From: an uncultured Lachnospiraceae bacterium
Lineage (GTDB): Bacteria; Bacillota; Clostridia; Lachnospirales; Lachnospiraceae
Assembly (NCBI GenBank): GCA_947588995.1
Contig: CANPZI010000002.1
Span: forward strand, 124,001 to 188,000
Direction: 5' to 3'
Length of the DNA stretch: 64,000 nt
The translations under genes and the position numbers were made by a program. Shown here one piece after another: positions 17,074-26,388 of the stretch. A model generated the notes under the pieces. That model was not told where the DNA came from, made no database searches, and saw only the letters and a program-made list of their open reading frames with translations. The stretch's first letter is position 1. The number at the start of each line of letters is the position of its first letter.

Positions 17074-17688
17074 TTATGCAATTCCCAGCGCCGATAATAT
17101 CCTGCCGTAGGAATCCAAATCCGGAACCAGAATAAAATACCCGTCCAGAACGTCCTCGTCGAAAAACTGCGTCTGGATCAAAAGCATCTTATCGCCCAGC
17201 TCCCCGAACTGAATTGCCGGCACGCTTAAGATCGCCCCCGCCATGTCCACAGTCAGGTCGGGAACGGACGGATAGATCACGAGGTTGGTCAGTGTGGAAA
17301 GGGAATTTAAGTATGCGCCGGTGATAATGTTGCCCACTTCCTTGAGGGCGGAAAACTCCATCTCGGAAAACTCTTCCCCCTCGGGCTGCATTCCCATCAG
17401 CTTGCCCACGAGATGTCTGGCCGCCTGCTTTTCCAACAGGAACATGATGCTTCCGGTGATGTCTCCCTCTATGCCGAGATAGATGCCGGCCATGATCGTC
17501 TCCTCGCCGCCCATCATCTCGCCCATCTCTTTGAATTCAAGCAGTTTGACCTGCGGAACGGACATGTCCACCTTGCACTGCATCATCTGCGCCAGCGCCG
17601 TCGTGGCGTTCCCCGCTCCGATATTGCCTATCTCTTTCAAAACGTCGAAATATTCATCCGACATTTTTTCCACGGTCATATCACTCAC
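17074..17688 (-). CDS. cheC: CheY-P phosphatase CheC
   Basis: Dephosphorylates CheY-P, an activity enhanced by CheD in the family. Both active-site half-repeats are present: LKEIGNIGAGNATTALAQ (about residues 17-34) and LKEVGNIITGAYLNSLS (about 111-127), each with the expected Glu and Asn. The start is GTG with GGAGG 7 bases upstream; the ATG three codons later is too far from it. The length of 204 is standard. Confidence 0.95.
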   Translation of the reverse strand: MSDMTVEKMSDEYFDVLKEIGNIGAGNATTALAQMMQCKVDMSVPQVKLLEFKEMGEMMGGEETIMAGIYLGIEGDITGSIMFLLEKQAARHLVGKLMGMQPEGEEFSEMEFSALKEVGNIITGAYLNSLSTLTNLVIYPSVPDLTVDMAGAILSVPAIQFGELGDKMLLIQTQFFDEDVLDGYFILVPDLDSYGRILSALGIA

Positions 17689-17699
17689 TGTGAAACCTC

Positions 17700-18155
17700 C
17701 TAAACATTCTCAAGCACTACGGAATTTAAGTCAAGCAGAGAGATCAGGCCGCCCTCGCACTTGCCGATGCCGCACAGGAAAGTGTTCTTGTCGTCCTTGG
17801 AATCATACGCCATCTTCTCAATCTGGTCGTTCTCCAGCGTGACGACCTCCTTGACCTCGTCCACAATCACGCCGATCGTTCCCTGCTGCTCCAGCTTCAG
17901 GATGATAATCCTGCTGGACTTCGTCTCCACATCCGGCTCCAGGCCCATCTTGATGCGGATGCTCATGACGGGAATGACCTCGCCGCGCAAGTTGATCACG
18001 CCTTTTAAGTAGGCGTCCACCTTGGGCACTCTGGTGATGTGCTGCATCCTGACAATGTTATCTATATACTTGATATCAATCCCGTACTGTTCATCGCCCA
18101 GCTTAATCACGATGAACTGTGTGGTTTCGCTGACTGTCTTTAATTCTGTATCCAT
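17700..18155 (-). CDS. cheW: chemotaxis coupling protein CheW
   Basis: Links receptors to the CheA kinase. A single 151-residue SH3-like CheW domain: QFIVIKLGDEQYGIDIKYI, then GVINLRGEVIPVMSIRIKMG, both family signatures, and IVDEVKEVVTL. GGAGGG precedes the ATG. It lies 21 bases after cheA and 11 bases before cheC. Confidence 0.95.
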   Translation of the reverse strand: MDTELKTVSETTQFIVIKLGDEQYGIDIKYIDNIVRMQHITRVPKVDAYLKGVINLRGEVIPVMSIRIKMGLEPDVETKSSRIIILKLEQQGTIGVIVDEVKEVVTLENDQIEKMAYDSKDDKNTFLCGIGKCEGGLISLLDLNSVVLENV

Positions 18156-18176
18156 ATGTCCCTGTCCCTCCTTCGG

Positions 18177-20327
18177 TTAAATCAACGTGTTGGCGTCGAG
18201 AATCAGGGCTACCTCGCCGTCGCCGAGGACGGTAGCGCCGCTGATAATCTTGCACTTGCTGATGTATTTGCCAAGCGACTTGATAACGATCTCCTGCTGC
18301 CCGATCAGCTCATCCACAACAAGGCCGGCCTGCTTGTCGCCTTTCTTGACTACCACAACGACCAGGTTGTCGTTGGGGTCTTTCTTGCTCTCCACGTCGA
18401 GGATCTCGTTCAGGCGGATCAGCGGGATGACCAGATCACGCAGCTGGATCACTTCCTTGGCCTGCACGAACTTCACGTCGGAGGGTGCGATATCCTCGAT
18501 GGTCTGAATGGAACCCAGGGAGATCGCATACTTCTCATTGCCGATATCCACCATGAGCGCCTGGATGATCGCCAGGGTCAGCGGCAGCCTGATGATCCAG
18601 GAACTGCCCTCGCCGAGCTTGCTCTTGACCTCCACCTCGCCGCTCAGGGCCTCGATCTTGGACTTCACGACATCCAGACCCACGCCTCGGCCGGAGACGT
18701 CGGATACCACCTTGGCCGTGGAGAAACCGGCGTGAAACAGCAGATCGATGCTGTCTTTCTCGCTCATATTCTCCGCCTGCTCGGGGGTGATGATGCCTCT
18801 CTCGATAGCCTTGTTCCTGACCGCTTCCGTGTCGATACCGTTACCGTCATCCCGCACCTCGATGATGACATTGTTGCCGTCCTGATAAGCGTCGAGGAAG
18901 ATCGAGCCGACTTCCGGCTTGCCTCTCTCCTTGCGGACCTCGGCGGACTCCAACCCGTGATCCGCGGAGTTTCTGAGCAGATGCATCAGCGGATCGCCGA
19001 TCTCGTCCACCACGGTGCGGTCGAGCTCCGTCTCCTCGCCGGACATGTACAGTTCCATCTTCTTGCCCAGCTTCTTCTGCAGGTCGCGGACCATGCGCGG
19101 GAATTTGCTCACCGTGCTCTCGATGGGCACCATGCGCACTTTCATGACCGACTCGTGCAGGGAGGTGGTGACGCTCTCCAGATACTCGATCTGCTCGTTC
19201 ACCGCCGTGCTGGACGTGCCGGAAGCCGCCGACGCCGATACCAGAGAGTTCTTCGCGATGATCAGCTCGCTGACCAGATTCATCAGCGTATCCAGCTTCT
19301 CGATATCCACCCTGACTGTCCTGTTGACAACCGGCTTGTTTGCGCCGGGCTTCTTCTCGTCAGCTTTCTTGGCAGCCGCCGCAGGCGCCGCGGGTTTGCC
19401 TGCCGCGGGCGCCGCCGCGGGCGCGGGCTTCTCTGCCTCCGCGGGCTTGGTCTCCTCTGCCTCCGCGGGCTTGGTCTCCTCCGCTTTGGCGGGCGCAGCC
19501 TCCTCCGCAGACGCGGAAGCGTCGGGATCAACCACGCCGCCGAGAACGTCCTCGATCTCGGACACGTTCTTCGCCGCCGCGATCACCTGATCCAGCTCCG
19601 CGCCGGAGATGATGATCAGGCTGAAATCCAACTCAAACTTTTCATCCTCGATATCCTGTGCGGAGGGGCTTGAAACCAATATCTCACTCGTCTCCTCGAT
19701 CGCCTTGAACACGAGGAACGCCCTCGCCGCTTTCAGGATGCAGGACTCCTGCACCTTGACGGTCAGTCCGTAGACTTTCTTACCCTCCTCGATCGCACCC
19801 TTTAACACACTTCTCTCGGAGTCGCCGAGTTTGATGTCGAGCCACTTTTTGTCGCCGTGGCCGCCGCCGTTGTCAGCAGGTGACGCGGGCGCGGCCTCCT
19901 CCGCGGGTTTCTCCGCGGCGGCCTCTGTGCCGTCCCCGCCGTCTCCGCCGTTCAATATGTCGTTGAGCTGCTTGATGAGCGGCTCGTTGTCGTTTGTTCC
20001 CTCGTCAGCATTCTCGCGGATATTGGTGGTATACTCCTCCAGGGCGTCCAGACACTGGAACAGCACATCGATCATGCTCGCTTTCACGGTGATGTTGCCG
20101 TTGCGGACCTCCGAGAACACGTTCTCCATGTCATGGGTCAGGTTCTGCATCCTCTTGTAGCCCATCGTACCCGCCATGCCTTTCAGGGAATGCGCCGCAC
20201 GGAAGATCTCATTGATGGTGTCCATGTTGCCGGGCTCCTGCTCCAATGAGAGGATCTGCGTGTTCAGGTTCTGCAGATGTTCACTTGTTTCATCAAGGAA
20301 AATTTCGAGATACTGACTTACATCCAT
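18177..20327 (-). CDS. cheA: chemotaxis histidine kinase CheA
   Basis: Receptor-controlled kinase that phosphorylates CheY and CheB. Domains in order: P1/Hpt with phospho-accepting His46 in FRAAHSLKGMAG; a P2-like response-regulator docking region (about 165-265); an Ala/Glu/Pro/Lys-rich linker of about 60 residues with TKPAEAEE repeats; P3 dimerisation (VRVDIEKLDTLMNLVSELI); P4 ATPase with LMHLLRNSADHGLE (N box), VRDDGNGID and SGRGVGLDVVKSKIE (G boxes); and P5 CheW-like. At 716 residues it is full length. It starts 1 base after the cheB stop. Confidence 0.96.
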   Translation of the reverse strand: MDVSQYLEIFLDETSEHLQNLNTQILSLEQEPGNMDTINEIFRAAHSLKGMAGTMGYKRMQNLTHDMENVFSEVRNGNITVKASMIDVLFQCLDALEEYTTNIRENADEGTNDNEPLIKQLNDILNGGDGGDGTEAAAEKPAEEAAPASPADNGGGHGDKKWLDIKLGDSERSVLKGAIEEGKKVYGLTVKVQESCILKAARAFLVFKAIEETSEILVSSPSAQDIEDEKFELDFSLIIISGAELDQVIAAAKNVSEIEDVLGGVVDPDASASAEEAAPAKAEETKPAEAEETKPAEAEKPAPAAAPAAGKPAAPAAAAKKADEKKPGANKPVVNRTVRVDIEKLDTLMNLVSELIIAKNSLVSASAASGTSSTAVNEQIEYLESVTTSLHESVMKVRMVPIESTVSKFPRMVRDLQKKLGKKMELYMSGEETELDRTVVDEIGDPLMHLLRNSADHGLESAEVRKERGKPEVGSIFLDAYQDGNNVIIEVRDDGNGIDTEAVRNKAIERGIITPEQAENMSEKDSIDLLFHAGFSTAKVVSDVSGRGVGLDVVKSKIEALSGEVEVKSKLGEGSSWIIRLPLTLAIIQALMVDIGNEKYAISLGSIQTIEDIAPSDVKFVQAKEVIQLRDLVIPLIRLNEILDVESKKDPNDNLVVVVVKKGDKQAGLVVDELIGQQEIVIKSLGKYISKCKIISGATVLGDGEVALILDANTLI

Positions 20328-20328
20328 G

Positions 20329-21405
20329 TTATTTTACCCCCACGTTCATGATAATTTCCTGTGCGATCTGATCGAGCGGTACGATCTGGTCCGTCAGGCC
20401 AGCGTTGACAGCGCTCTTCGGCATACCGTACACCGCGCACGTGCTCGCCTCCTGCGCGATCACATGTGTCTTTTTCTTTTCTTTCAGATGTTTGATTCCC
20501 TCCGTGCCGTCCGCACCCATGCCCGTCATGACGACGCAGACGACGTTGTCAAACCGGCTGTCCATCAGGGACTCGTACATGTAGTTGGCGCACGGTTTGA
20601 CGCCCTCCCTCGTCGGCTGGTCCGTGTAATGGATCGTGCACTTGCCCGCCGAAGTCTGTACGTTCAGATGTTTGCCGCCCATGGCGATATATACGGTTCC
20701 CGCCTCCAGGACGTCGCCCTCCGCCGCTTCCTTCACATAGACTTCGCTCAGGGAGTTCAGCCTCTCGGCCAGGGACGCCGTGAATCCCGCCGGCATGTGC
20801 TGCACGATGACCACCGGCGCTTTCAGGTTCTTCGGCAGCCTCGGAATAACCGACTGCAGCGCTTTCGGGCCGCCCGTGGAACTCGCGAGCGCCACGATCC
20901 GGTTGCCCGTCACCGCGGAGGCGTGCCTGCTGACCAGCTCGACCACTTTCTTGGAGGTTTTTAAGTCCTCCATCGTAAAAGGCTTGCCAAACGAAGAAAT
21001 CCTGGACTCGACCACCACCGAGAGGGTGCTTAAGATCTTGTCCTTAAAGGCATCCGTCCGGCAGTCCATCGCGTTGTTGGGCTTATGTACGAAGTCCAGC
21101 GCGCCCAGTTCCAGCGCATCCAGCGTCGTCTTGGCCCCCTCTTTCGTGTCGGTGCTCGCCATCATGACCCGCGCGGAAATCTTGCGCTTCTGGAGTTCCT
21201 TTAACAGCTCCAGGCCGTTCATCTGCGGCATGTTCACATCCAGCACGACCGCGTCATAGGTCTTTCTCGTCAGCAGATCCAGCGCTTCCAGCCCGTTGAC
21301 GGCACGGTCAGCCACCTGGAATCTCTCATCGCTTTCGATTATATCACAGAGCACTCTTCTCATGAGTGCAGAGTCGTCAACGACCAGTATTTTTTTCTTA
21401 TCCAT
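20329..21405 (-). CDS. cheB: chemotaxis response regulator/methylesterase CheB
   Basis: Removes methyl groups from receptors when phosphorylated. The receiver domain has Asp10/Asp11 and phospho-accepting Asp56 (VVLDVNMPQMNG). The esterase domain has ALASSTGGPKAL (Ser nucleophile), VVIVQHMPAGFTASLAERL (His) and VVMTGMGADGTEGI (Asp). The length of 358 is normal. GGAGA precedes the ATG. The matching methyltransferase CheR is not found in the window and is probably elsewhere. Confidence 0.96.
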   Translation of the reverse strand: MDKKKILVVDDSALMRRVLCDIIESDERFQVADRAVNGLEALDLLTRKTYDAVVLDVNMPQMNGLELLKELQKRKISARVMMASTDTKEGAKTTLDALELGALDFVHKPNNAMDCRTDAFKDKILSTLSVVVESRISSFGKPFTMEDLKTSKKVVELVSRHASAVTGNRIVALASSTGGPKALQSVIPRLPKNLKAPVVIVQHMPAGFTASLAERLNSLSEVYVKEAAEGDVLEAGTVYIAMGGKHLNVQTSAGKCTIHYTDQPTREGVKPCANYMYESLMDSRFDNVVCVVMTGMGADGTEGIKHLKEKKKTHVIAQEASTCAVYGMPKSAVNAGLTDQIVPLDQIAQEIIMNVGVK

Positions 21406-21417
21406 TTCCCGTCTCTC

Positions 21418-22149
21418 CTATTCACCCTTCTGATTCTTCAATGTCCTGCGCTCCTCATCAAAAATATACTTGATGATTTCCTCTCTCTCGCCATCGTCCA
21501 TATTGATATACTGAACCCGGTGCTCAAACACTCCCTTGCGGCTCTCGAGCTCCCGTACGTTCAGCACCTTGCCTACCAGATTGTACTCCTTGGTCTCACC
21601 GGCCACCAGCAGGCTGTACCTGCACAGAATCAGGCTCTGCGGCTCATAGGCATAGTTTGCCACAAAGCGCAGGCCACCCCCGCTGATGTCCACGATGACG
21701 CTGCTCTTTAGGGGCAGCTGGGGCATCAGCACCCGCTCGCCGTCGCCGGCAAGAGCCGCCTCTTCCTCCTCCTGCAGTTCCCTGGAACTCATCTCCAGCG
21801 CGCAGCTGAAGCGGTAATATTCTCTCCTCTGATGCTTGCGCAGATTGCTGATCAGATCAAAGACCAGCACATACATGCTGTTATTTTTGTAGCGGTCCAC
21901 GACCCTCGCATAGCACTGATACAGACCGCTGTCAGAATAGAAGTACAGGTCGTACTCCCCGTCCACGGGCAGCAGGATCAGCCTGGAGCGCTCCATCGGC
22001 ATGGCGATCTCCACCCTGTCATCCGACAGGACGTCGATCACCTGGCTCTGATAACTTCTGCGCGCCTCCCCGTCGCTCTTAAAGCGCTCTGCCTCCTGCA
22101 GATCCACGCGGCAGCCCGGTATTACATATTTTGATAAAAGATTAGCCAT
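21418..22149 (-). CDS. PilZ-domain flagellar brake protein (YcgR/DgrA-like)
   Basis: A 243-residue protein with an N-terminal YcgR-N (PilZN-like) barrel and a C-terminal PilZ domain. The c-di-GMP-binding signatures are seen: RKHQRREYYRFSC (RxxxR, about residues 103-115) and VDISGGGLRFV (DxSxxG, about 151-161). By family, c-di-GMP-bound protein slows or stops the flagellar motor. It lies between flhG and cheB, which fits motility control. No diguanylate cyclase gene is in the window. Confidence 0.85.
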   Translation of the reverse strand: MANLLSKYVIPGCRVDLQEAERFKSDGEARRSYQSQVIDVLSDDRVEIAMPMERSRLILLPVDGEYDLYFYSDSGLYQCYARVVDRYKNNSMYVLVFDLISNLRKHQRREYYRFSCALEMSSRELQEEEEAALAGDGERVLMPQLPLKSSVIVDISGGGLRFVANYAYEPQSLILCRYSLLVAGETKEYNLVGKVLNVRELESRKGVFEHRVQYINMDDGEREEIIKYIFDEERRTLKNQKGE

Positions 22150-22198
22150 ACTCTCTCCCGTCCTTGTTCCCTCTCTGCGGCCGGCCGCGCCGGCCCCG

Positions 22199-23074
22199 TT
22201 ATCTCTTGGAGATAATGTGTGAGAAAAACGCCGCCATGCCGCGCCTCGTCACCGTGGCGGCCGACTCCTTGTTCATCAGCCTGGCGGCAATCGCCTCATA
22301 GGCGACGGCGGATCTGGCCCGCGGATTGTCCAGGGAAACCGGCATCTGCTGCATCACGGCCTTTGCCAGCTGCGTGTCCTGCGGAATCATGCCCAGATAG
22401 CTGATCGGCATCTTGAGATATCTTCCCACCACCGCCTCCAGCTTCTCATAGAGCGCCTCGGCCTCCGCCTCCCCGAACACCTTGTTGGCGAGGACCTTGA
22501 TCTGCGACGCCTCCGGCGAATACCGCGGATGCCTGCGCAGCGCCTTTAGGAGCGAATAGGAATCCGTGATGGACGTAGGCTCCGGCGTAGTCACCAGCAG
22601 GATTTCCCCGCTCGCCACCAAAAATTCCAGAACGGCATCGGAGATACCGGCCCCGGTATCCACGATGATGGTGTCCGCCATCTCGTCCAGCTCCACCAGA
22701 TTCTGAATGATATAATTCAGATAATCCCTGCTTAAGTTGGACATGCCCGCTATGCCTGAGCCGCCGGAGATGAATCCCACCTCCATGGGCCCCCAGGTAA
22801 TAATCTCCTTGATATTCTTGCCCTGATATATTAAATCACACAGGTTATGTTTGGGAACCGCCCCGAACATGACCTCGATATTCGCCAGTCCGAAATCCGC
22901 GTCGAGTATGATGACCCGCTGCCCCATCTTGCGGAACTGGATCGCCAGGTTGATGGCCGTGTTGGATTTGCCCACACCGCCCTTGCCGCTCGTCACGGTG
23001 ATCACTCTCGCCAGAGGACGCTGCGGCAGGCTGCCTGCCTTGATGATATTCCTTAATTGTTCAGCCTGATCCAT
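22199..23074 (-). CDS. flhG: FlhG/FleN (MinD-like) flagellar number regulator
   Basis: Membrane-associated ATPase that works with FlhF to set flagellar number and placement. The deviant Walker A SGKGGVGKSNTAINLA is at about residues 29-44, followed by ILDADFGLANIEVMFG. The extreme N-terminus carries DQAEQLR (residues 2-8), the conserved segment known to stimulate the FlhF GTPase. AAGGAGG precedes the ATG. It follows flhF by 12 bases, as expected for partners. Confidence 0.93.
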   Translation of the reverse strand: MDQAEQLRNIIKAGSLPQRPLARVITVTSGKGGVGKSNTAINLAIQFRKMGQRVIILDADFGLANIEVMFGAVPKHNLCDLIYQGKNIKEIITWGPMEVGFISGGSGIAGMSNLSRDYLNYIIQNLVELDEMADTIIVDTGAGISDAVLEFLVASGEILLVTTPEPTSITDSYSLLKALRRHPRYSPEASQIKVLANKVFGEAEAEALYEKLEAVVGRYLKMPISYLGMIPQDTQLAKAVMQQMPVSLDNPRARSAVAYEAIAARLMNKESAATVTRRGMAAFFSHIISKR

Positions 23075-23086
23075 GAGGCTTCCTCC

Positions 23087-24310
23087 TTAGTTCTTTCCTC
23101 CGAGTAACTTCTTCACCGTGCGCTGCGGATTAAACTCCTCGATATCGTCCGGCACGTTCTGCCCATAGGTCACATAGGACAGCTCCGCGTCCGTATACAG
23201 CCTGAGATTGAGCAGATTCCCCAGCGTCGTCGTCTCGTCCAGCTTCGTGAAGATCAGCTTGAAATCGGTCATCTCCTTATAGGCGTCGGCTATGCTGATC
23301 AGGTCGCGGTATTTCGTCGTCGCGCTTAAGACCAGATAGACTTCTTTCTCCGCCTTGCCGTCCACGGAGTGGATGAACTTGTTCATACTCTCTTTCTGCG
23401 CGCTGTTCTGATGGGAATGCCCCGCCGTATCGACCAGAATATAATCATAGTCGCGGAAGTCCTCCATCGCCTTCTCAATCTCCTCCACCGTATAGATGAT
23501 GCGGAAAGGCACCTCCAGGATATTCGCATAGGTCCGAAGCTGCTCCGCCGCCGCGATACGGTAGGTATCCGCGGTCAGAAGCGCCACTTTTTTCTTCTGG
23601 TCCACCCGGAAGATTGAGGCGATCTTGGCGATCGTCGTGGTCTTGCCCACACCCGTAGGCCCCAGGAAAAACACCATCTTGATTCCTTTTTCGGCCGGTG
23701 TGATGCAGCTCGGTTTGCCGAACTTGAGGATCATCTTCTGATAGATGTTCGCCAGCGCGTAGTCGAAAGGCATATTCGGCTTGTTGAGCTGCGCGATCTC
23801 ACCGATGATCTCCTCCGCGTATCTCTCGTCCACCTCGTTGTCCAGCATCGTGTTGTGCAAAAGCTTCATGAAACGGTCGATCTCCGTCTCCTCTTTCTTT
23901 TCGCCGTCCTCCTCCCTGTCGTCTCTCGGCTCCTCAGGCTTCTGCAGCTGCTGTTCCAGCAGATACTGCAGGCTGTCGAGTTTCTCTTCGATGGCGCTGT
24001 TGTTCCCTCTGCCTGCCGGTTCCTGCACTGCCGCCGGCGCAGGGGCGGGCGCGGGAGCCGCCGTCGTCTCCTCCTCCTTTTTCTCACTGGAAGCGAGCAC
24101 GCTGTTGATGGCGGACACCGCCGCGGAGTAGCGCTCGCTCTCCTCCTCCAACGCCACCGTCACCTCCGACATATGAGGCTTCAGAAAGGCAAAAAAGCCC
24201 TTGGCCTTGACGTCCTTGACGTTCATGACCACGACGCCCTCTCCCAGCTCTTTTCTGGCGTTCTCCACTGCCTCTTTCTCTGTTTTTGCAGTAAATTTCT
24301 TGATTATCAT
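23087..24310 (-). CDS. flhF: flagellar GTPase FlhF
   Basis: SRP-type GTPase that positions the first basal-body parts. The 407-residue protein has an N-terminal B domain, an Ala/Pro/Glu-rich stretch (about 80-145), an N domain and a G domain: GPTGVGKTTT (217-226), TADTYRIAAAEQLRTYA, DTAGHSHQN, and TKLDETTTLGN. Asp-Thr-Ala-Gly followed by His replaces the more usual Arg. Its ATG shares one base with the flhA stop (TAATG), so they are coupled. Confidence 0.95.
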   Translation of the reverse strand: MIIKKFTAKTEKEAVENARKELGEGVVVMNVKDVKAKGFFAFLKPHMSEVTVALEEESERYSAAVSAINSVLASSEKKEEETTAAPAPAPAPAAVQEPAGRGNNSAIEEKLDSLQYLLEQQLQKPEEPRDDREEDGEKKEETEIDRFMKLLHNTMLDNEVDERYAEEIIGEIAQLNKPNMPFDYALANIYQKMILKFGKPSCITPAEKGIKMVFFLGPTGVGKTTTIAKIASIFRVDQKKKVALLTADTYRIAAAEQLRTYANILEVPFRIIYTVEEIEKAMEDFRDYDYILVDTAGHSHQNSAQKESMNKFIHSVDGKAEKEVYLVLSATTKYRDLISIADAYKEMTDFKLIFTKLDETTTLGNLLNLRLYTDAELSYVTYGQNVPDDIEEFNPQRTVKKLLGGKN

Positions 24311-26352
24311 TATGCTGTCACCATCCCAACAGACTGCAATTCAATGTTGGATTCCACTTCATTGTAAGACACGACGATCAGATCCTTGTAGTAATCTTCC
24401 GTCAGTTTCTTAAAGTACACTCTCACGATAGGCGAGGTGATCACGATAGGCATCTTGCCCAGATCCTCGAGCTTCTTCGTCTCCGCGCCGACAGAATCCA
24501 TGATCGCCTTGGTCTTGGCCGGATCGAGTGTCAGGTATGCGCCCTGCTCCGTCTGCTTCACGCTGGCCATGATCTCCTGCTCCAGCTTCGGATCAAGCGT
24601 CACCACGCTGGTCGTCTCACCGTTCGGGAAGAATTTGCCGGAGATTGCCCTCTTGAGGCTCTGTCTGACATACTCCGTCAGGATATCGGTGTCCCGCGTC
24701 GTAGCCGCATAGTCCGCCAGCGTCTCGAAGATCGTCAGCAGATCACGGATAGATACGCCCTCCCTAAGCAGGTTCTGCAGCACTTTCTGTATCTCGCCAA
24801 GCCCCAGAAGTTTCGGGAAGAGTTCCTCCACCAGAGAGGGATTGGATTCTTTCAGGTTGTTGATCAGATTCTGTACATCCTGTCTCGTCAGAAGTTCCGC
24901 GATGTACTGCCTGATAATCTCGGTCAGGTGCGTCGCGATGATGGACGGCGGATCGACCACGGTGTAGCCCATACTCTCCGCGCGCTCCCTCTGCCCCTCT
25001 GTGATCCAGATCGCCGGCAGGTGGAATGACGGCTCAAAAGTCGGAATACCGGTGATCTCCTCCTCCACATAGCCGGGATTCATGGCCATATAGTGATCGA
25101 AGAGGATCTCGCCCTCACTGACCTGTACGCCCTTTATTTTAATAATATATTGATTCGGGTTCAACTGTATGTTATCACGCAGACGGATAATCGGCACCAC
25201 AGTACCGAGCTCCAGCGCGATCTGCCGCCTGATCATCACGACGCGGTCAAGCAGGTCTCCGCCCTGATTGACATCGGCGAGCGGTATGATGCCGTAGCCG
25301 AATTCCAGCTCGATCGGATCAACCTGCAGAAGCGAGGTGACATTCTCCGGCTGCCTGATCTCCTCCGCGGCCGCCTCCTCCTCGTCGGCCTCGTGCTCGA
25401 TCTCCGCCGTCTCGATGGTTCCCGCCATGATCCTGCCCACCACGATGAAGATGATCCCCAGTCCCACGAACACGATCGTATTGAGCGGCGTGATGACGCC
25501 CAGCCCCGCGATCACCGCGCCCACCAGATAGAGCACTTTCGGCACGCCGAAGAGCTGGCCGACCAGCACCGTGCCGAAATCCGCGTCTTTTGATCCCTTG
25601 GTGACGAGGATACCGGTCGAAAGCGAGATCAGAAGCGACGGGATCTGGCTCACCAGGCCGTCGCCGATCGTCAGGATCGTGTAGGTCGAGAGCGCGTCGG
25701 TGATATCCATGCCGCGCCGCCACATCCCCATCGCGATACCGCCCACGATATTGACGAAAGTGATGATCAGGCCCGCCGTGGCGTCTCCCTTGACGTACTT
25801 CACGGCACCGTCCATGGAACCGAAGAAGCTGGCTTCCTCCTGAATCTTGTCACGGCGCTTCTTGGCTTCCGCGTCGTTGATGGCGCCCGTATTTAAGTCG
25901 GCGTCGATCGCCATCTGCTTACCGGGCATCGCGTCCAGCGTAAATCTCGCCGTCACCTCAGCCACACGCTCGGAACCTTTGTTGATAATCATGAACTGTA
26001 CCAGGATCAGAATGATGAAGACGATGACGCCGATGACGAGGTCGCCGCCGCCTACATACTGCCCGAACGTGCGGACAACATTGCCGGGGTCCCCCGTCGA
26101 CAGAATCAGTCTCGTCGAGGAAACGTTCAGCGCAATCCTGAAGATCGTCGTGAAGAGGAGGATCGTCGGAAAATAGGACATCTTCAGCACATCCTCGGCA
26201 AACATGCAGCCGAACAGGACCGTGAACGCCACGGCGATGTTGCACGCAAGCAGCACGTCGAGAAGCCCTGAGGTGATCGGCACAATCAGCATGATAAACG
26301 CCGCCAGCACATATGCGGTGACGCCGATGTCGGCTTTCTTCAGACTGCCCAT
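24310..26352 (-). CDS. flhA: flagellar export gate protein FlhA
   Basis: Core of the flagellar type III export gate and binding site for export substrates. The 680-residue protein has eight predicted membrane segments in the first half, the FHIPEP-type motif region with RVAEVTARFTLDAMPGKQMA and IDADLNTGAI, and a cytoplasmic C-terminal domain with PLADVNQGGDLLDRVVMIRR and RQYIAELLTRQDVQNLI. Length and order are normal. It follows flhB by about 36 bases. Confidence 0.97.
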   Translation of the reverse strand: MGSLKKADIGVTAYVLAAFIMLIVPITSGLLDVLLACNIAVAFTVLFGCMFAEDVLKMSYFPTILLFTTIFRIALNVSSTRLILSTGDPGNVVRTFGQYVGGGDLVIGVIVFIILILVQFMIINKGSERVAEVTARFTLDAMPGKQMAIDADLNTGAINDAEAKKRRDKIQEEASFFGSMDGAVKYVKGDATAGLIITFVNIVGGIAMGMWRRGMDITDALSTYTILTIGDGLVSQIPSLLISLSTGILVTKGSKDADFGTVLVGQLFGVPKVLYLVGAVIAGLGVITPLNTIVFVGLGIIFIVVGRIMAGTIETAEIEHEADEEEAAAEEIRQPENVTSLLQVDPIELEFGYGIIPLADVNQGGDLLDRVVMIRRQIALELGTVVPIIRLRDNIQLNPNQYIIKIKGVQVSEGEILFDHYMAMNPGYVEEEITGIPTFEPSFHLPAIWITEGQRERAESMGYTVVDPPSIIATHLTEIIRQYIAELLTRQDVQNLINNLKESNPSLVEELFPKLLGLGEIQKVLQNLLREGVSIRDLLTIFETLADYAATTRDTDILTEYVRQSLKRAISGKFFPNGETTSVVTLDPKLEQEIMASVKQTEQGAYLTLDPAKTKAIMDSVGAETKKLEDLGKMPIVITSPIVRVYFKKLTEDYYKDLIVVSYNEVESNIELQSVGMVTA

Positions 26353-26388
26353 GAACTTTTCCTCCTTTCACACTTATTTTGCCGGCTC

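Noticed and set aside
18156-19673. Open frame on the plus strand opposite cheA
   Set aside because: cheA has all its domains on the minus strand; this frame is a shadow rich in Leu/Asp/His.
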